This document shows positions 9,357-18,858 of a stretch of 41,151 bases of DNA, piece after piece. Numbering within the stretch: position 1 is the first letter of the stretch; each line of letters opens with the position of its first letter. The notes beneath the pieces were generated by a model that had not been told where the DNA came from, made no database searches, and saw nothing but the letters and a program-made list of their open reading frames with translations. The stretch spans positions 1-41,151 of the forward strand of contig CANLXN010000015.1 in NCBI GenBank assembly GCA_947495135.1, written 5' to 3'. Both the position numbers and the translations under genes were made by a program. Source of the stretch: an uncultured Flavobacteriaceae bacterium (GTDB taxonomy: Bacteria; Bacteroidota; Bacteroidia; Flavobacteriales; Flavobacteriaceae).

Positions 9357-10694
9357 ATGAGTAAGCGATTAGTAGTCTTGGGAGGTGGAGAGAGCGGAGT
9401 AGGAACAGCTGTGCTTGGAAAACACAAAGGGTTTGAAGTTTTTGTGTCCGATTTTGGGAGCATAAAGGAAAAATACAAGCAAGTTCTTATACATAATGAA
9501 ATTGATTGGGAAGATGGAGGTCATACAGATGCCTATATTTTAAATGCAGATGTAGTAATGAAAAGCCCTGGGATTCCAGATACGGCACCCATTGTTAAAA
9601 GTTTGATGGAGAAGGGTGTTGAAGTGATTTCTGAAATAGAATTTGCAGCAACATACACCAATGCACTTGTAGTAGGAATTACTGGGAGCAACGGAAAAAC
9701 AACAACCGCAAGCTTAACGTACCAAGTGTTGAAAGATGGAGGGCTTAATGTGGCACTCGGAGGAAATATAGGTAAAAGTTTTGCTGGTCTCGTAGATGAA
9801 GGAGGTCATGAGCATTACGTGCTTGAATTGAGCAGTTTTCAGTTGGATGGAATTGAAGCTTTTGCACCACATATTGCAGTACTAACTAACCTGAGTCCCG
9901 ATCATTTAGATAGATATGAGTATAAGTATGAAAATTACATCGAGTCCAAATTCAGAATAATAATGAACCAGTCTGAAGCAGACTATTTTATATATGATGG
10001 AGACGATGAAGAAATCGCAAGATGGCTTCAGAAGAATCCAATTAAACCAAAAAAAATGCCTTTCTCTTTGCTTAGGGAAGTTGAAGAGGGAGCCTATTTA
10101 AAAAATCAAGAAATAATACTAACCATAAATAACAAACAACACGCTATGCCAATTGCAAACCTAGGATTACAAGGACAACACAATATTAAAAATGCCATGG
10201 CGGCTTCCACCGTGGCAAAGCTCCTTGGTATTCGAAAAGAAACCATTAGACAGTCGCTCGAAGATTTTCAAGGAGTGGAGCATCGTCTGGAAAAGGTGTT
10301 GAAGATCAACAATGTAATGTATGTGAACGATAGCAAAGCGACAAATGTGAATGCTACTTTTTACGCTCTTGATAGCATGCAGACGCCAACTGTTTGGATT
10401 GTTGGAGGTGTTGATAAAGGAAATGATTACACAGAATTACTGCAATTGGTAAACGAGAAAGTGAAGGCTATTATTTGTGTAGGAATGGACAACGAAAAGA
10501 TCGTCAATAATTTTGGGAATATAGTAGACGTAATGGTAGAAGCCCACTCTATGAGCGATGCCGTAAGGGTGGCTTATAGATTAGCCGAACGAGGAGACTG
10601 TGTGTTGTTATCTCCTGCCTGTGCAAGCTTCGATCTGTTTGAAAACTACGAGGACAGAGGAAGACAGTTCAAAGAGGCTGTGAGAAATTTATAA
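9357..10694 (+). CDS. murD: UDP-MurNAc-L-alanine:D-glutamate ligase MurD
   Basis: Cytoplasmic Mur ligase of 445 residues that adds D-glutamate. The N-terminal domain begins with a Rossmann-like glycine loop (VLGGGESGVG). The ATP loop is G110-SNGKTT. The central domain has LSSFQLDGIE and LSPDHLDRY, and the C-terminal domain has VNDSKATN and LLSPACASFD, which are typical of MurD and separate it from MurC, MurE and MurF. It starts with ATG 29 bases after mraY and ends 45 bases before ftsW. Confidence 0.96.
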   Translation: MSKRLVVLGGGESGVGTAVLGKHKGFEVFVSDFGSIKEKYKQVLIHNEIDWEDGGHTDAYILNADVVMKSPGIPDTAPIVKSLMEKGVEVISEIEFAATYTNALVVGITGSNGKTTTASLTYQVLKDGGLNVALGGNIGKSFAGLVDEGGHEHYVLELSSFQLDGIEAFAPHIAVLTNLSPDHLDRYEYKYENYIESKFRIIMNQSEADYFIYDGDDEEIARWLQKNPIKPKKMPFSLLREVEEGAYLKNQEIILTINNKQHAMPIANLGLQGQHNIKNAMAASTVAKLLGIRKETIRQSLEDFQGVEHRLEKVLKINNVMYVNDSKATNVNATFYALDSMQTPTVWIVGGVDKGNDYTELLQLVNEKVKAIICVGMDNEKIVNNFGNIVDVMVEAHSMSDAVRVAYRLAERGDCVLLSPACASFDLFENYEDRGRQFKEAVRNL

Positions 10695-10739
10695 GGATAA
10701 TACTTTAAGCTAATTTCAGTTAGAAGTAAGAGAGACAAG

Positions 10740-11933
10740 ATGAAAAGCATTTTTAAGAACATACAAGGGGATAAAGCAATTTGGGCAGTAGTGGCTCTAT
10801 TGGCGCTATTTTCTTTTCTGCCTGTGTATAGTGCCAGTAGTAATTTGGCCTATTTGTATGGGGATGGGAGTACGTTTAAGTTCTTGCTCAAACACTTGGC
10901 TCATTTGCTTCTAGGTTTTGCTATTTTATATGGGGTGCATCGCATTCCCTATCATTATTTTAGAGGGCTCTCAATTATAGCGATGCCAGTTGTTTTTATT
11001 CTTTTGTTAATCACCTTGAGTCAAGGAACCACTATTGGTGGCGCAAGTGCAAGTAGATGGATTAGGATACCCTTTGTAGGAGTGAGTTTTCAAACGTCTA
11101 CGCTGGCTGCGGTGGTGTTAATGACCTATGTTGCTCGATATCTTTCTAAAATCAAGGGTAAAGCAGTCACTTTTAGAGAGACGCTTCTGCCGTTGTGGCT
11201 TCCAGTTTTTATCATTTTGGGCCTTATTCTGCCAGCTAATTTTTCTACCACAGCCATCATTTTTGTAATGGTTATTACGTTGGTTTTTATTGGCGGATAT
11301 CCAATTAAATATCTCGGGTTTGTTCTTGGGGCTGGATTTGTTGGGCTAATTCTTTTTATCGGATTCGCGAAAATATCCAATATAGATTCGTTAACGATAA
11401 AAGTTAATACTTGGGAGAATCGATTAAAGAATTTTTCTGACAACGAAGACACAGAAGCCGATTATCAAATTGAAAAGGCTAAAATGGCCATTGCTTCTGG
11501 CGGACTTACGGGGCTTGGTCCTGGAAAAGGGGTTCAAAAGCACTTCCTGCCGCAGTCGTCTTCAGATTTTATATATGCAATTATTGTAGAGGAATATGGG
11601 ATGATTGGGGCGTTGTTCTTGCTTTTAATGTATTTGCTGTTGCTATTTAGATTAGTAATTGTAGTACATAAGAGCTCTTCTTTCTTCGGAAAGTTGCTCG
11701 TGGTGGGGATTGGTCTGCCTATTATTTTTCAGGCGCTTATTAATATGGGAGTTGCCGTTGAGCTATTTCCGGTAACTGGGCAAACACTGCCGCTTATTAG
11801 CAGTGGTGGAACCTCTATTTGGATGACTTGTCTTGCACTTGGAATGGTGTTGAGTGTTAGTGCAAAAAGAGAGATAAAACCGAAAGAAAAACAGGAGGAA
11901 AATCCGTTAGATATTTTAAGTCAGACGATATAG
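10740..11933 (+). CDS. ftsW: SEDS-family septal glycosyltransferase FtsW
   Basis: Polytopic inner-membrane SEDS protein of 397 residues that polymerises lipid II at the septum with FtsI. About ten membrane segments are visible. Family motifs include GASASRWIRIP and, in the large periplasmic loop, EKAKMAIASGGLTGLGPG, followed by DFIYAIIVEEYG, the region of the essential aspartate. LPLISSGGTS lies near the C-terminus. The position between murD and murG identifies FtsW rather than RodA. A hydrophilic C-terminal tail of about 20 residues ends the protein. Confidence 0.95.
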   Translation: MKSIFKNIQGDKAIWAVVALLALFSFLPVYSASSNLAYLYGDGSTFKFLLKHLAHLLLGFAILYGVHRIPYHYFRGLSIIAMPVVFILLLITLSQGTTIGGASASRWIRIPFVGVSFQTSTLAAVVLMTYVARYLSKIKGKAVTFRETLLPLWLPVFIILGLILPANFSTTAIIFVMVITLVFIGGYPIKYLGFVLGAGFVGLILFIGFAKISNIDSLTIKVNTWENRLKNFSDNEDTEADYQIEKAKMAIASGGLTGLGPGKGVQKHFLPQSSSDFIYAIIVEEYGMIGALFLLLMYLLLLFRLVIVVHKSSSFFGKLLVVGIGLPIIFQALINMGVAVELFPVTGQTLPLISSGGTSIWMTCLALGMVLSVSAKREIKPKEKQEENPLDILSQTI

Positions 11934-11989
11934 TAATTAAGAGCACAAACTAGTTTAAAGATCATAAACAAATAAATAAATCAAAGGAT

Positions 11990-13093
11990 ATTAAAGCAAA
12001 AGGATCAACATACAAATTCATTATCAGCGGCGGTGGAACAGGTGGGCATATCTATCCTGCCATTGCAATTGCCAATGAACTTAAACTGCGCTACCCGGAG
12101 TCTCAATTTCTATTCGTAGGAGCGAAGGATAGGATGGAGATGGAGAAAGTTCCTCAGGCTGGATATAGCATTAAAGGTTTGTGGATTTCTGGGCTACAAA
12201 GGAGCTTGAATTTCAGGAATTTGATGTTCCCGTTTAAACTGACTTCCAGTTTGTTAAAATCGGGAAAAATTATAAGAGACTTTAAGCCAGATGTTGCTAT
12301 AGGAACAGGTGGTTATGCCAGTGCTCCTCTATTGCGGGTCGCATCCAATAAAGGGATTCCTTGTCTTATTCAGGAGCAGAATAGTCATGCTGGAATTACT
12401 AATAAGTGGCTTAGTAACAAAGTGAAGCGAATTTGTACCGCCTACGATGGAATGGAGAAATTCTTTCCGCGTGAAAAGATCGTTTTAACCGGTAATCCAG
12501 TTAGGTTGGATATTCTGGATATTTCAGATAAGCGGGATGAAGCAAAAACATTTTTCAAGTTGAGTGAGGATCGTACAACATTGCTAGTCTTGGGTGGAAG
12601 TTTGGGGGCTAGAAGAATTAATGAGTTGATTTATTCTAAACTTAGTTTTTTTAGAGAGCAAAACGTTCAAGTAATCTGGCAGTGTGGGAAATTCTATTAT
12701 GAAATTTATCTAGACGAATCTTCTGAGGGTATACAAGTGCATGCTTTTTTGAATAGAATGGATCTTGCATATGCCGCTGCAGATGTGATCATTTCCAGGG
12801 CAGGTGCACTGTCTGTCTCGGAGTTGTGTTTGGTGGGGAAGCCAGTGATTTTTATTCCATCGCCCAATGTTTCTGAAGATCATCAAACCAAAAATGCGTT
12901 GTCGATTACCGAAAAGGGAGCTGCAATACTGCTTAAGGAGTCTGAGCTGGAAAAGAATTTTGAAGAAGCATTTTCTAAATTATTAGGAGACGTTTCGTGC
13001 CAAGAGAAACTTTCAGAAAACATAAAAAAGCTTGCAAAACCGAATGCGACAAAGGATATAGTCGCTGAAATAGAAAAACTACTAAATAAATAG
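11990..13093 (+). CDS. murG: MurG lipid II-forming N-acetylglucosaminyltransferase; start codon non-canonical (AUU proposed)
   Basis: Peripheral membrane GT28 enzyme that adds GlcNAc to lipid I. The open frame runs from a stop at 11951 to 13093. The essential glycine loop GGGTGGH (12029-12049) and [10 protein letters not shown] lie well before the first in-frame ATG at 12134, so an ATG start would delete the loop and about 48 residues. Between 11954 and the loop the frame holds no ATG, GTG or TTG; the near-cognate codons are ATA (11972) and ATT (11990). ATT gives a 367-residue protein with the loop at 14-20, a normal MurG length, and was chosen. Other family blocks are [39 protein letters not shown] and DHQTKNA. 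A sequencing error in the start region is the alternative. Function is certain; the start is not. Confidence 0.85.
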   Translation: MKAKGSTYKFIISGGGTGGHIYPAIAIANELKLRYPESQFLFVGAKDRMEMEKVPQAGYSIKGLWISGLQRSLNFRNLMFPFKLTSSLLKSGKIIRDFKPDVAIGTGGYASAPLLRVASNKGIPCLIQEQNSHAGITNKWLSNKVKRICTAYDGMEKFFPREKIVLTGNPVRLDILDISDKRDEAKTFFKLSEDRTTLLVLGGSLGARRINELIYSKLSFFREQNVQVIWQCGKFYYEIYLDESSEGIQVHAFLNRMDLAYAAADVIISRAGALSVSELCLVGKPVIFIPSPNVSEDHQTKNALSITEKGAAILLKESELEKNFEEAFSKLLGDVSCQEKLSENIKKLAKPNATKDIVAEIEKLLNK

Positions 13094-13102
13094 ATATTCT
13101 TT

Positions 13103-14479
13103 TTGAGAGAACTGAAAGACATACAGAATTTTTACTTCGTCGGCATCGGCGGAATAGGTATGAGCGCTCTTGCCAGATACGTGCGACTTCTGGGAAAGAA
13201 TGTTTGGGGCTACGATAAAACACCTAGCGATATCACCAATGCTTTAATGGAAGAAGGTATTGAAGTTACTTTTAATGATAAGGTGGCTGATCTTTCTTCT
13301 GAAATTCTCGATGCGAAGAAAACGCAGGTAGTCTACACTCCTGCCATCCCTAAGGACAACACTATTCTTCAGTATTTTCGAGAACACTCTTTTTCTGTTA
13401 TTAAGCGCTCTCAAATGTTGGGTGAGGTGACCAAAAACTCCTTGTGCTTAGCGGTTGCTGGAACACATGGAAAGACAACCACTTCTGCAATTTTAGGGCA
13501 TTTGTTAGCCGAATGTAATATGCCTGTCACGGCTTTTTTAGGAGGTATAGCCGAAAATTATAACTCTAACTTTATTAGTCGTGGGACCGAAATAACCGTG
13601 GTGGAGGCGGACGAATTTGATCGTTCTTTTCTTACACTAAGCCCAGACATTGCTTGTGTTACTTCCATGGATGCAGATCACCTAGATATTTATGGAGATA
13701 GTTCGTCCTTGGAGGCTTCATTTTTAGAGTTTACCGAATTACTTCCGAAGAAAGAAAATCTACTCTTCAAGAAAGGGTTGCCTTTGCTAGGCAATAGCGT
13801 GGGTATTAATGAAGTAGCCGATTTTCAAGCGCAAAATGTCACAATAAATGATGGTAGTTATGTGTTTGATTTAAAGACACCTACTCAAACAATAAAAAAA
13901 TTAAGGTTTACGCTCCCAGGACATCATAACCTACACAATGCTATAACAGCTTTGGGTATGGCAATTCTAGCAGGTTCCCCAACCGATTGCTTACCCGAAG
14001 CATTGTTAAGTTTTAAAGGCGTGCGAAGACGCTTTTCATATAAAATTAGAAGGGACGATTTAGTGCTAATCGATGATTACGCCCATCATCCCACCGAAAT
14101 AAATGCATTGCATCAAGCGGTTTCAGAGCTGTATCCTAATGACGAAAAATTAATAGTTTTTCAGCCGCATTTATTTAGCAGGACGAAGGATTTTATTGAT
14201 GGATTTGCTGAAAGTTTAGCCCAGTTTAGTGAGGTGCTTTTATTGGAGATTTATCCAGCTAGAGAATTACCAATTAACGGTGTTACATCTGAATGGCTTA
14301 AGGATAAAATTTTGGCTTTACCAAATAAAAAAAACGTAAAAAGCGTAAAAGTAATTTCGAAAGAGACCCTAGCTGAAGCTGTTTGTAAATCTCATACCAA
14401 AATTAAGCTGCTCGTAGGGGCTGGAGATGTTGGTGTGGAAGTGGAAAAAGTATCAAAATATCTATTAAATGAAAGTTAA
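13103..14479 (+). CDS. murC: UDP-MurNAc:L-alanine ligase MurC
   Basis: Cytoplasmic ATP-dependent ligase of 458 residues that adds the first stem-peptide residue. The UDP-binding loop is FVGIGGIGMSALARY near the N-terminus and the ATP loop is G120-THGKTT. EADEFDRSF, DADHLDIYG and IDDYAHHPTEI are typical of MurC. The start is TTG, 9 bases after the murG stop and in the same frame; nothing but ATA offers itself upstream. The end overlaps the ftsQ start by 11 bases. Confidence 0.95.
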   Translation: MRELKDIQNFYFVGIGGIGMSALARYVRLLGKNVWGYDKTPSDITNALMEEGIEVTFNDKVADLSSEILDAKKTQVVYTPAIPKDNTILQYFREHSFSVIKRSQMLGEVTKNSLCLAVAGTHGKTTTSAILGHLLAECNMPVTAFLGGIAENYNSNFISRGTEITVVEADEFDRSFLTLSPDIACVTSMDADHLDIYGDSSSLEASFLEFTELLPKKENLLFKKGLPLLGNSVGINEVADFQAQNVTINDGSYVFDLKTPTQTIKKLRFTLPGHHNLHNAITALGMAILAGSPTDCLPEALLSFKGVRRRFSYKIRRDDLVLIDDYAHHPTEINALHQAVSELYPNDEKLIVFQPHLFSRTKDFIDGFAESLAQFSEVLLLEIYPARELPINGVTSEWLKDKILALPNKKNVKSVKVISKETLAEAVCKSHTKIKLLVGAGDVGVEVEKVSKYLLNES

Positions 14480-15185
14480 TCTATCTGTCATAAAAATGTC
14501 GCTGCTACTAGTGATATCGGGGGTTTTGTACGGATTTTCTCAACAGAGAAATCAGCAGAGAAAGTTGACGGAAGTGAGCGTTGAATTTCTTGGAGAGAAT
14601 GATCCTTTTATTACCCTTTCGGCGGTTAATAAATTGTTAATACAAAATACGGACAGTGTTACGAGCATCGCTAAAGAAACTTTAGTTTTGAAGGAGATGG
14701 AGTCTCGGTTGCTGGAAAACCCTATGGTGCGTGATGCTCAGGTGTTTGTAACCATTAACGGCAAGTTAGGGGCAAAAATTGAACAACGCAATCCTATTGC
14801 TAGAGTGGCTGGGTCGCCTCACTACTATATTGACGCAGATGGTAAAAAAATGCCTTTATCAACTGTTTATACGGCTAGAGTTCCGTTGGTAACAGGTTCG
14901 TCTAAAACAAATTTCAGTGAACTAACTACTTTGTTATTAAAGTTAAGAGCTGACGAGTTTATGGAGAAAAGCGTTATAGGAGTGCATCAAAAAGTAGATG
15001 GAAGGGTGGATTTGCAAATGCGTAAACAGGATTTTAAAGTTGTATTTGGCCGTTTAGAAAATATTGATAAGAAGTTTGAGAATTACAAAGCATTTTATCA
15101 GAAAGCAAAGAAGGACACAATGCTGACAGCCTATAGATTGGTTAATTTGGAATTTGGAAATCACGTAGTAGCCACAAAAAAATAA
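14469..15185 (+). CDS. ftsQ: cell division protein FtsQ
   Basis: Bitopic membrane protein of 238 residues in the FtsQ position between murC and ftsA. One membrane segment at about 8-24 (IKMSLLLVISGVLYGF) follows a short cytoplasmic start. The periplasmic part has a POTRA-like section with MESRLLENPMVRDAQV and the beta-rich block IEQRNPIARVAG plus YYIDADGKKMPL, both usual in FtsQ. In other bacteria FtsQ links FtsA/FtsZ to the FtsLB complex. The gene overlaps murC and lies 3 bases before ftsA. No ddl gene lies between murC and ftsQ, unlike in Gammaproteobacteria. Confidence 0.9.
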   Translation: MKVNLSVIKMSLLLVISGVLYGFSQQRNQQRKLTEVSVEFLGENDPFITLSAVNKLLIQNTDSVTSIAKETLVLKEMESRLLENPMVRDAQVFVTINGKLGAKIEQRNPIARVAGSPHYYIDADGKKMPLSTVYTARVPLVTGSSKTNFSELTTLLLKLRADEFMEKSVIGVHQKVDGRVDLQMRKQDFKVVFGRLENIDKKFENYKAFYQKAKKDTMLTAYRLVNLEFGNHVVATKK

Positions 15186-15188
15186 GTC

Positions 15189-16526
15189 ATGGAGAATAAT
15201 AATATAGCTGTTGGATTAGACATAGGGACCACAAAGATTGTGGCTATGATTGGGCGCAAGAACGACTATGGGAAAATGGAGATCTTAGGAATTGGAAAAT
15301 CCAAAAGCTTAGGTGTTCACCGTGGAGTAGTGAATAACATTACTCAAACAATTCAATCTATTCAACAAGCAGTTCAGGATGCAGAGACTTCGTCTGGAAT
15401 GAAGATTAGTGATGTGGTAGTTGGAATTGCAGGACAGCACATTAGAAGCCTTCAGCACAGTGATTACATTACCAGAAATAATAGTGAAGTGGTTATTGAT
15501 GAAGAGGATATTGATCGTTTATGTAACCAAGTTCACAAGTTAGTAATGCTTCCTGGGGAAGAAATTATACATGTTCTTCCGCAAGATTTTAAGGTCGATG
15601 GACAAGCCGAGATAAAGGAGCCTATTGGAATGTATGGCGGGAGATTGGAAGCTAATTTTCATGTGGTAGTAGGACAGGTTTCGTCCATTAGAAATATTGG
15701 CAGGTGTGTAAAAAGTGCAGGTCTAGAATTATCTGGTATTACCCTCGAGCCTTTGGCATCTGCGAACGCAGTATTAAGTCAGGAAGAAAAGGAAGCGGGA
15801 GTTGCCTTAATCGATATAGGTGGAGGTACCACTGATCTAGCTATTTTCAAGGACGGAATTATTCGTCATACGGCAGTGATTCCTTTTGGAGGAAATGTAA
15901 TTACAGAAGATATAAAAGAAGGGTGTTCCATCATAGAAAAACAAGCGGAGCTTCTAAAAATAAAATTTGGTTCGGCTTGGCCTGGAGAGAATAAGGATAA
16001 CGAGATTGTTTCTATCCCTGGACTTCGTGGGAGAGAACCAAAAGAGATTACCCTTAAAAACCTTTCAAAAATTATTCATGCCCGAGTGGTTGAGATTGTT
16101 GAACAGGTGTATTTAGAAATCAAGAATTATGGACATGAAGAGCAAAAGAAAAAACTTATTGCTGGAATTGTTCTAACTGGCGGAGGATCTCAATTGAGTC
16201 ATTTAAAGCAATTGGTTGAATACATTACTGGTATGGATACCAGAGTAGGATACCCTAATGAACATTTGGCAGGTGATAGCGATAGCGAAACAACGAGTCC
16301 AATGTATGCCACGGCTGTAGGTTTGGTGATGAATAGTCTGGATAGCAAAGAAAAAAGTGGTGATATTAAACAAGAAGAAGTAATAGAAGATCATCAAGCT
16401 CCTGTTGATGTGGTTAAAGATCAGGTAGATGAAAGAGAGAGTCATACAGATACGCCCAAGGATCGAAAGCGTTTTTTCGACAAATGGGCAGAAAAGTTTA
16501 AAGAATTTTTGGACAACGCAGAATAA
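15189..16526 (+). CDS. ftsA: cell division protein FtsA
   Basis: Actin-like ATPase of 445 residues that tethers FtsZ filaments to the membrane. Phosphate-binding loops are GLDIGTTKIVAMIG at about 7-20 and LIDIGGGTTDLAIF. LTGGGSQLSHLK is the late adenosine motif. The 1C subdomain typical of FtsA is present, with VVGIAGQHIRS in this region. After an acidic linker the protein ends in FFDKWAEKFKEFLDN, an amphipathic helix that should act as the membrane anchor. Start ATG is 3 bases after ftsQ. A 123-base gap separates it from ftsZ. Confidence 0.95.
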   Translation: MENNNIAVGLDIGTTKIVAMIGRKNDYGKMEILGIGKSKSLGVHRGVVNNITQTIQSIQQAVQDAETSSGMKISDVVVGIAGQHIRSLQHSDYITRNNSEVVIDEEDIDRLCNQVHKLVMLPGEEIIHVLPQDFKVDGQAEIKEPIGMYGGRLEANFHVVVGQVSSIRNIGRCVKSAGLELSGITLEPLASANAVLSQEEKEAGVALIDIGGGTTDLAIFKDGIIRHTAVIPFGGNVITEDIKEGCSIIEKQAELLKIKFGSAWPGENKDNEIVSIPGLRGREPKEITLKNLSKIIHARVVEIVEQVYLEIKNYGHEEQKKKLIAGIVLTGGGSQLSHLKQLVEYITGMDTRVGYPNEHLAGDSDSETTSPMYATAVGLVMNSLDSKEKSGDIKQEEVIEDHQAPVDVVKDQVDERESHTDTPKDRKRFFDKWAEKFKEFLDNAE

Positions 16527-16592
16527 TACAGCGGCTTCTCTCATTGACCTTCCGGTTGTGAGATGAATTCGAAAATGAAAATAATAAAGATC

Positions 16593-16618
16593 GGTGGCTG
16601 AGCATAGTCGAAGGCGCC
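16593..16618 (+). repeat. short imperfect hairpin with a TGAGC-ATA-GTCGAA core
   Basis: In the ftsA-ftsZ gap, GGTG at 16593 pairs with CGCC ending at 16618, and inner C-T pairs with A-G. The core TGAGC..AGTCGAA resembles a short interspersed element that I recall from flavobacterial intergenic regions. Only this copy is seen in the window, so the repeat nature rests on memory. Confidence 0.35.
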
Positions 16619-16649
16619 ATTAAAAATAAAACCTCGCAAAAAGTAAGAT

Positions 16650-18701
16650 ATGAGCAGTAACACAGAATTTGAAAACATATCGTTCGACCTGCCCAAGAAC
16701 CAATCCAATGTGATTAAGGTGATAGGTGTTGGCGGTGGTGGTAGCAATGCTATTAACCACATGTTCAACCAAGGGATCAAGGGAGTAGATTTTGTTATTT
16801 GTAATACAGATGCCCAGGCGTTAGAGAATAGCTCGGTGCCTATTAAAATTCAGTTAGGAATGTCGCTAACTGAAGGATTGGGAGCAGGAGCAAATCCTTT
16901 AGTGGGAGAGCAGTCTGCTGTAGAAAGTCTGGAAGACATTAAAAACATGTTATCTACAAATACCAAGATGATCTTCATCACTGCTGGTATGGGTGGAGGA
17001 ACTGGAACGGGTGCGGCACCAATTATCGCTAAAATGGCGAAGGAGCTTAATATTCTTACCGTTGGTATTGTAACAATACCTTTTCAGTTTGAAGGAAAAA
17101 TACGAAATGATCAAGCGCATATAGGAGTGGAGAACTTACGTAATAGTTGTGATTCACTTATTGTAATCAACAACAATAAATTACGTGAGGTGTATGGTAA
17201 TTTAGGGTTTAAAGCCGGATTTTCTAAAGCCGATGAAGTATTAGCCACTGCTGCTCGTGGTATTGCGGAGGTAATTACTCACCATTATACTCAAAACATT
17301 GACTTGCGCGATGCGAAGACGGTGCTTGCAAATAGTGGTACTGCAATTATGGGAAGTGCGAATGCCACTGGTTCAAATCGAGCACAGGAAGCCATTAACA
17401 AGGCATTGGATTCTCCATTACTTAACGACAATAAGATTAAAGGAGCTAAAAACGTGTTACTTCTTATTGTTTCCGGAACCGAAGAAATTACGATCGATGA
17501 GATTGGTGAAATTAGTGATCACATTCAGACCGAGGCTGGATTTAGTGCTAATATCATTATGGGAGTTGGTGAAGACGAATCTCTGGAAGGTGCAATTGCA
17601 ATCACGGTGATCGCAACTGGATTTAATGCGGAACAACAAAATGAAATTGTAAATACGGATCCGAAGAAGATCGTTCATAACTTAGGTGAGGTACAGAAGG
17701 CGCAACTTCAAAATACATCAGACCCAGCTAAGCAGGTCGTAGAAGTGCCAGTAACGCCTCCTGTAAAGGAGCCAGAGCCAGTTATTAAACATACCTTACT
17801 TTTTGATGAAGAAGAACCTGTTGTAGCTAAAAAGGCACCAACGGCAATCGATACAGACAATACTCTTACAGTTACACAAAGTGAAATTCCGTTTGAAGGC
17901 TATATTCCAACGACCGATTTTCTGAAGAGTATAGAAGTAGAATCTACTTTATTGGATATTCATTATTTGGCCGAATTTGAACAAATTCAGATCAATGAGA
18001 TCGATGTGAACGAATTCATTATTGTAGAAGCAAATCAGGAAAAGAAAGATGATAGTTTTGTGGAGGTTGCTAAAACAAGAGAAACTGAATCTGCTGAAAT
18101 TGAAGAGCAAATGCTGATGTTTGATTTACCTGTAAATGCGAAGCCTCAAGAGAAGTTTACGGTTGCTGCCGAAACTCAAATAGAAGAAGAGCAGCCAGAG
18201 TTGTTGATTCGAAATATTGAAGATATAGAAGTGAATGACCCAATTGAGATTGTTCCAGTTACAGCTTTTACCGATGAAGGCGTAAAGCGTTATAGCTTGG
18301 ACGATTATCAAGAAAAGGAAGATGAGTTGCTGAATGCGAAAGCAAGTGACGTAGAGCCAGTGGAGGAAGAGATCGTATTCGAAACTAAAACGGTCGCTAC
18401 TCCTGAAACTGAAGTGGAAACAGATGAGCCTGTAGATCCTATGAATTCTCCAATCTCAAAGTTACTTCGTGATCGTACCGAAGAACGCAAGAAGATGATG
18501 AAAGAGTTCAATTATAAGTTTAGAAATAGCGCTTCAAAAATAGAAGATATTGAGAAGCAGCCAGCTTATAAACGAGCTGGAATCGAATTAGATGAGACAA
18601 ATGCAAGCGACTCCGAATTATCGCGAACATCTGTAAATACAGACGATGATGACATCGATTTAAGAACAAATAATTCGTTTTTACACGATAATGTAGATTA
18701 A
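16650..18701 (+). CDS. ftsZ: cell division protein FtsZ with long acidic C-terminal region
   Basis: Tubulin-like GTPase of 683 residues that forms the division ring. The nucleotide loop GVGGGGSNAINHM comes early and the tubulin signature is G115-GGTGTG. TIPFQFEGKIR and NNNKLREVYG belong to the GTPase core, which ends near residue 330. The remaining 350 residues are far longer than the tail of most FtsZ proteins. They are Glu/Val/Thr-rich and likely disordered, and end in a conserved block with AYKRAGIELDE and a final acidic segment. Long tails of this sort are usual in Flavobacteria. The tail is where FtsA would bind. A terminator follows 34 bases after the stop, closing the dcw cluster. Confidence 0.96.
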   Translation: MSSNTEFENISFDLPKNQSNVIKVIGVGGGGSNAINHMFNQGIKGVDFVICNTDAQALENSSVPIKIQLGMSLTEGLGAGANPLVGEQSAVESLEDIKNMLSTNTKMIFITAGMGGGTGTGAAPIIAKMAKELNILTVGIVTIPFQFEGKIRNDQAHIGVENLRNSCDSLIVINNNKLREVYGNLGFKAGFSKADEVLATAARGIAEVITHHYTQNIDLRDAKTVLANSGTAIMGSANATGSNRAQEAINKALDSPLLNDNKIKGAKNVLLLIVSGTEEITIDEIGEISDHIQTEAGFSANIIMGVGEDESLEGAIAITVIATGFNAEQQNEIVNTDPKKIVHNLGEVQKAQLQNTSDPAKQVVEVPVTPPVKEPEPVIKHTLLFDEEEPVVAKKAPTAIDTDNTLTVTQSEIPFEGYIPTTDFLKSIEVESTLLDIHYLAEFEQIQINEIDVNEFIIVEANQEKKDDSFVEVAKTRETESAEIEEQMLMFDLPVNAKPQEKFTVAAETQIEEEQPELLIRNIEDIEVNDPIEIVPVTAFTDEGVKRYSLDDYQEKEDELLNAKASDVEPVEEEIVFETKTVATPETEVETDEPVDPMNSPISKLLRDRTEERKKMMKEFNYKFRNSASKIEDIEKQPAYKRAGIELDETNASDSELSRTSVNTDDDDIDLRTNNSFLHDNVD

Positions 18702-18735
18702 TCCTTTCTGCCATTTAGGAAACTACATTGAGTAG

Positions 18736-18775
18736 AAGACCTCTTAGATTTTATTTCTGAGAGGTCTTTTTTATT
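18736..18775 (+). terminator. rho-independent terminator of the dcw cluster
   Basis: AAGACCTCTTA (18736-18746) pairs over 11 positions, one of them G-U, with TGAGAGGTCTT (18758-18768). A run of T residues (18767-18772) follows. It separates ftsZ from clpB. Confidence 0.9.
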
Positions 18776-18858
18776 CTGAAATTTTTCATCTCCGTACCAG
18801 TTTCAATAGTTACAGATCTTTCATTTCTACAAAATGGCAGGTAAACAGTTGTAAAACA

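Noticed and set aside
12134-13093. MurG starting at the first in-frame ATG
   Set aside because: It would remove the GGGTGGH loop and [10 protein letters not shown], both essential and clearly encoded in frame upstream.
17299-17610. 103-codon frame inside ftsZ on the same strand
   Set aside because: It lies fully within the conserved GTPase core of FtsZ and its translation is not protein-like.
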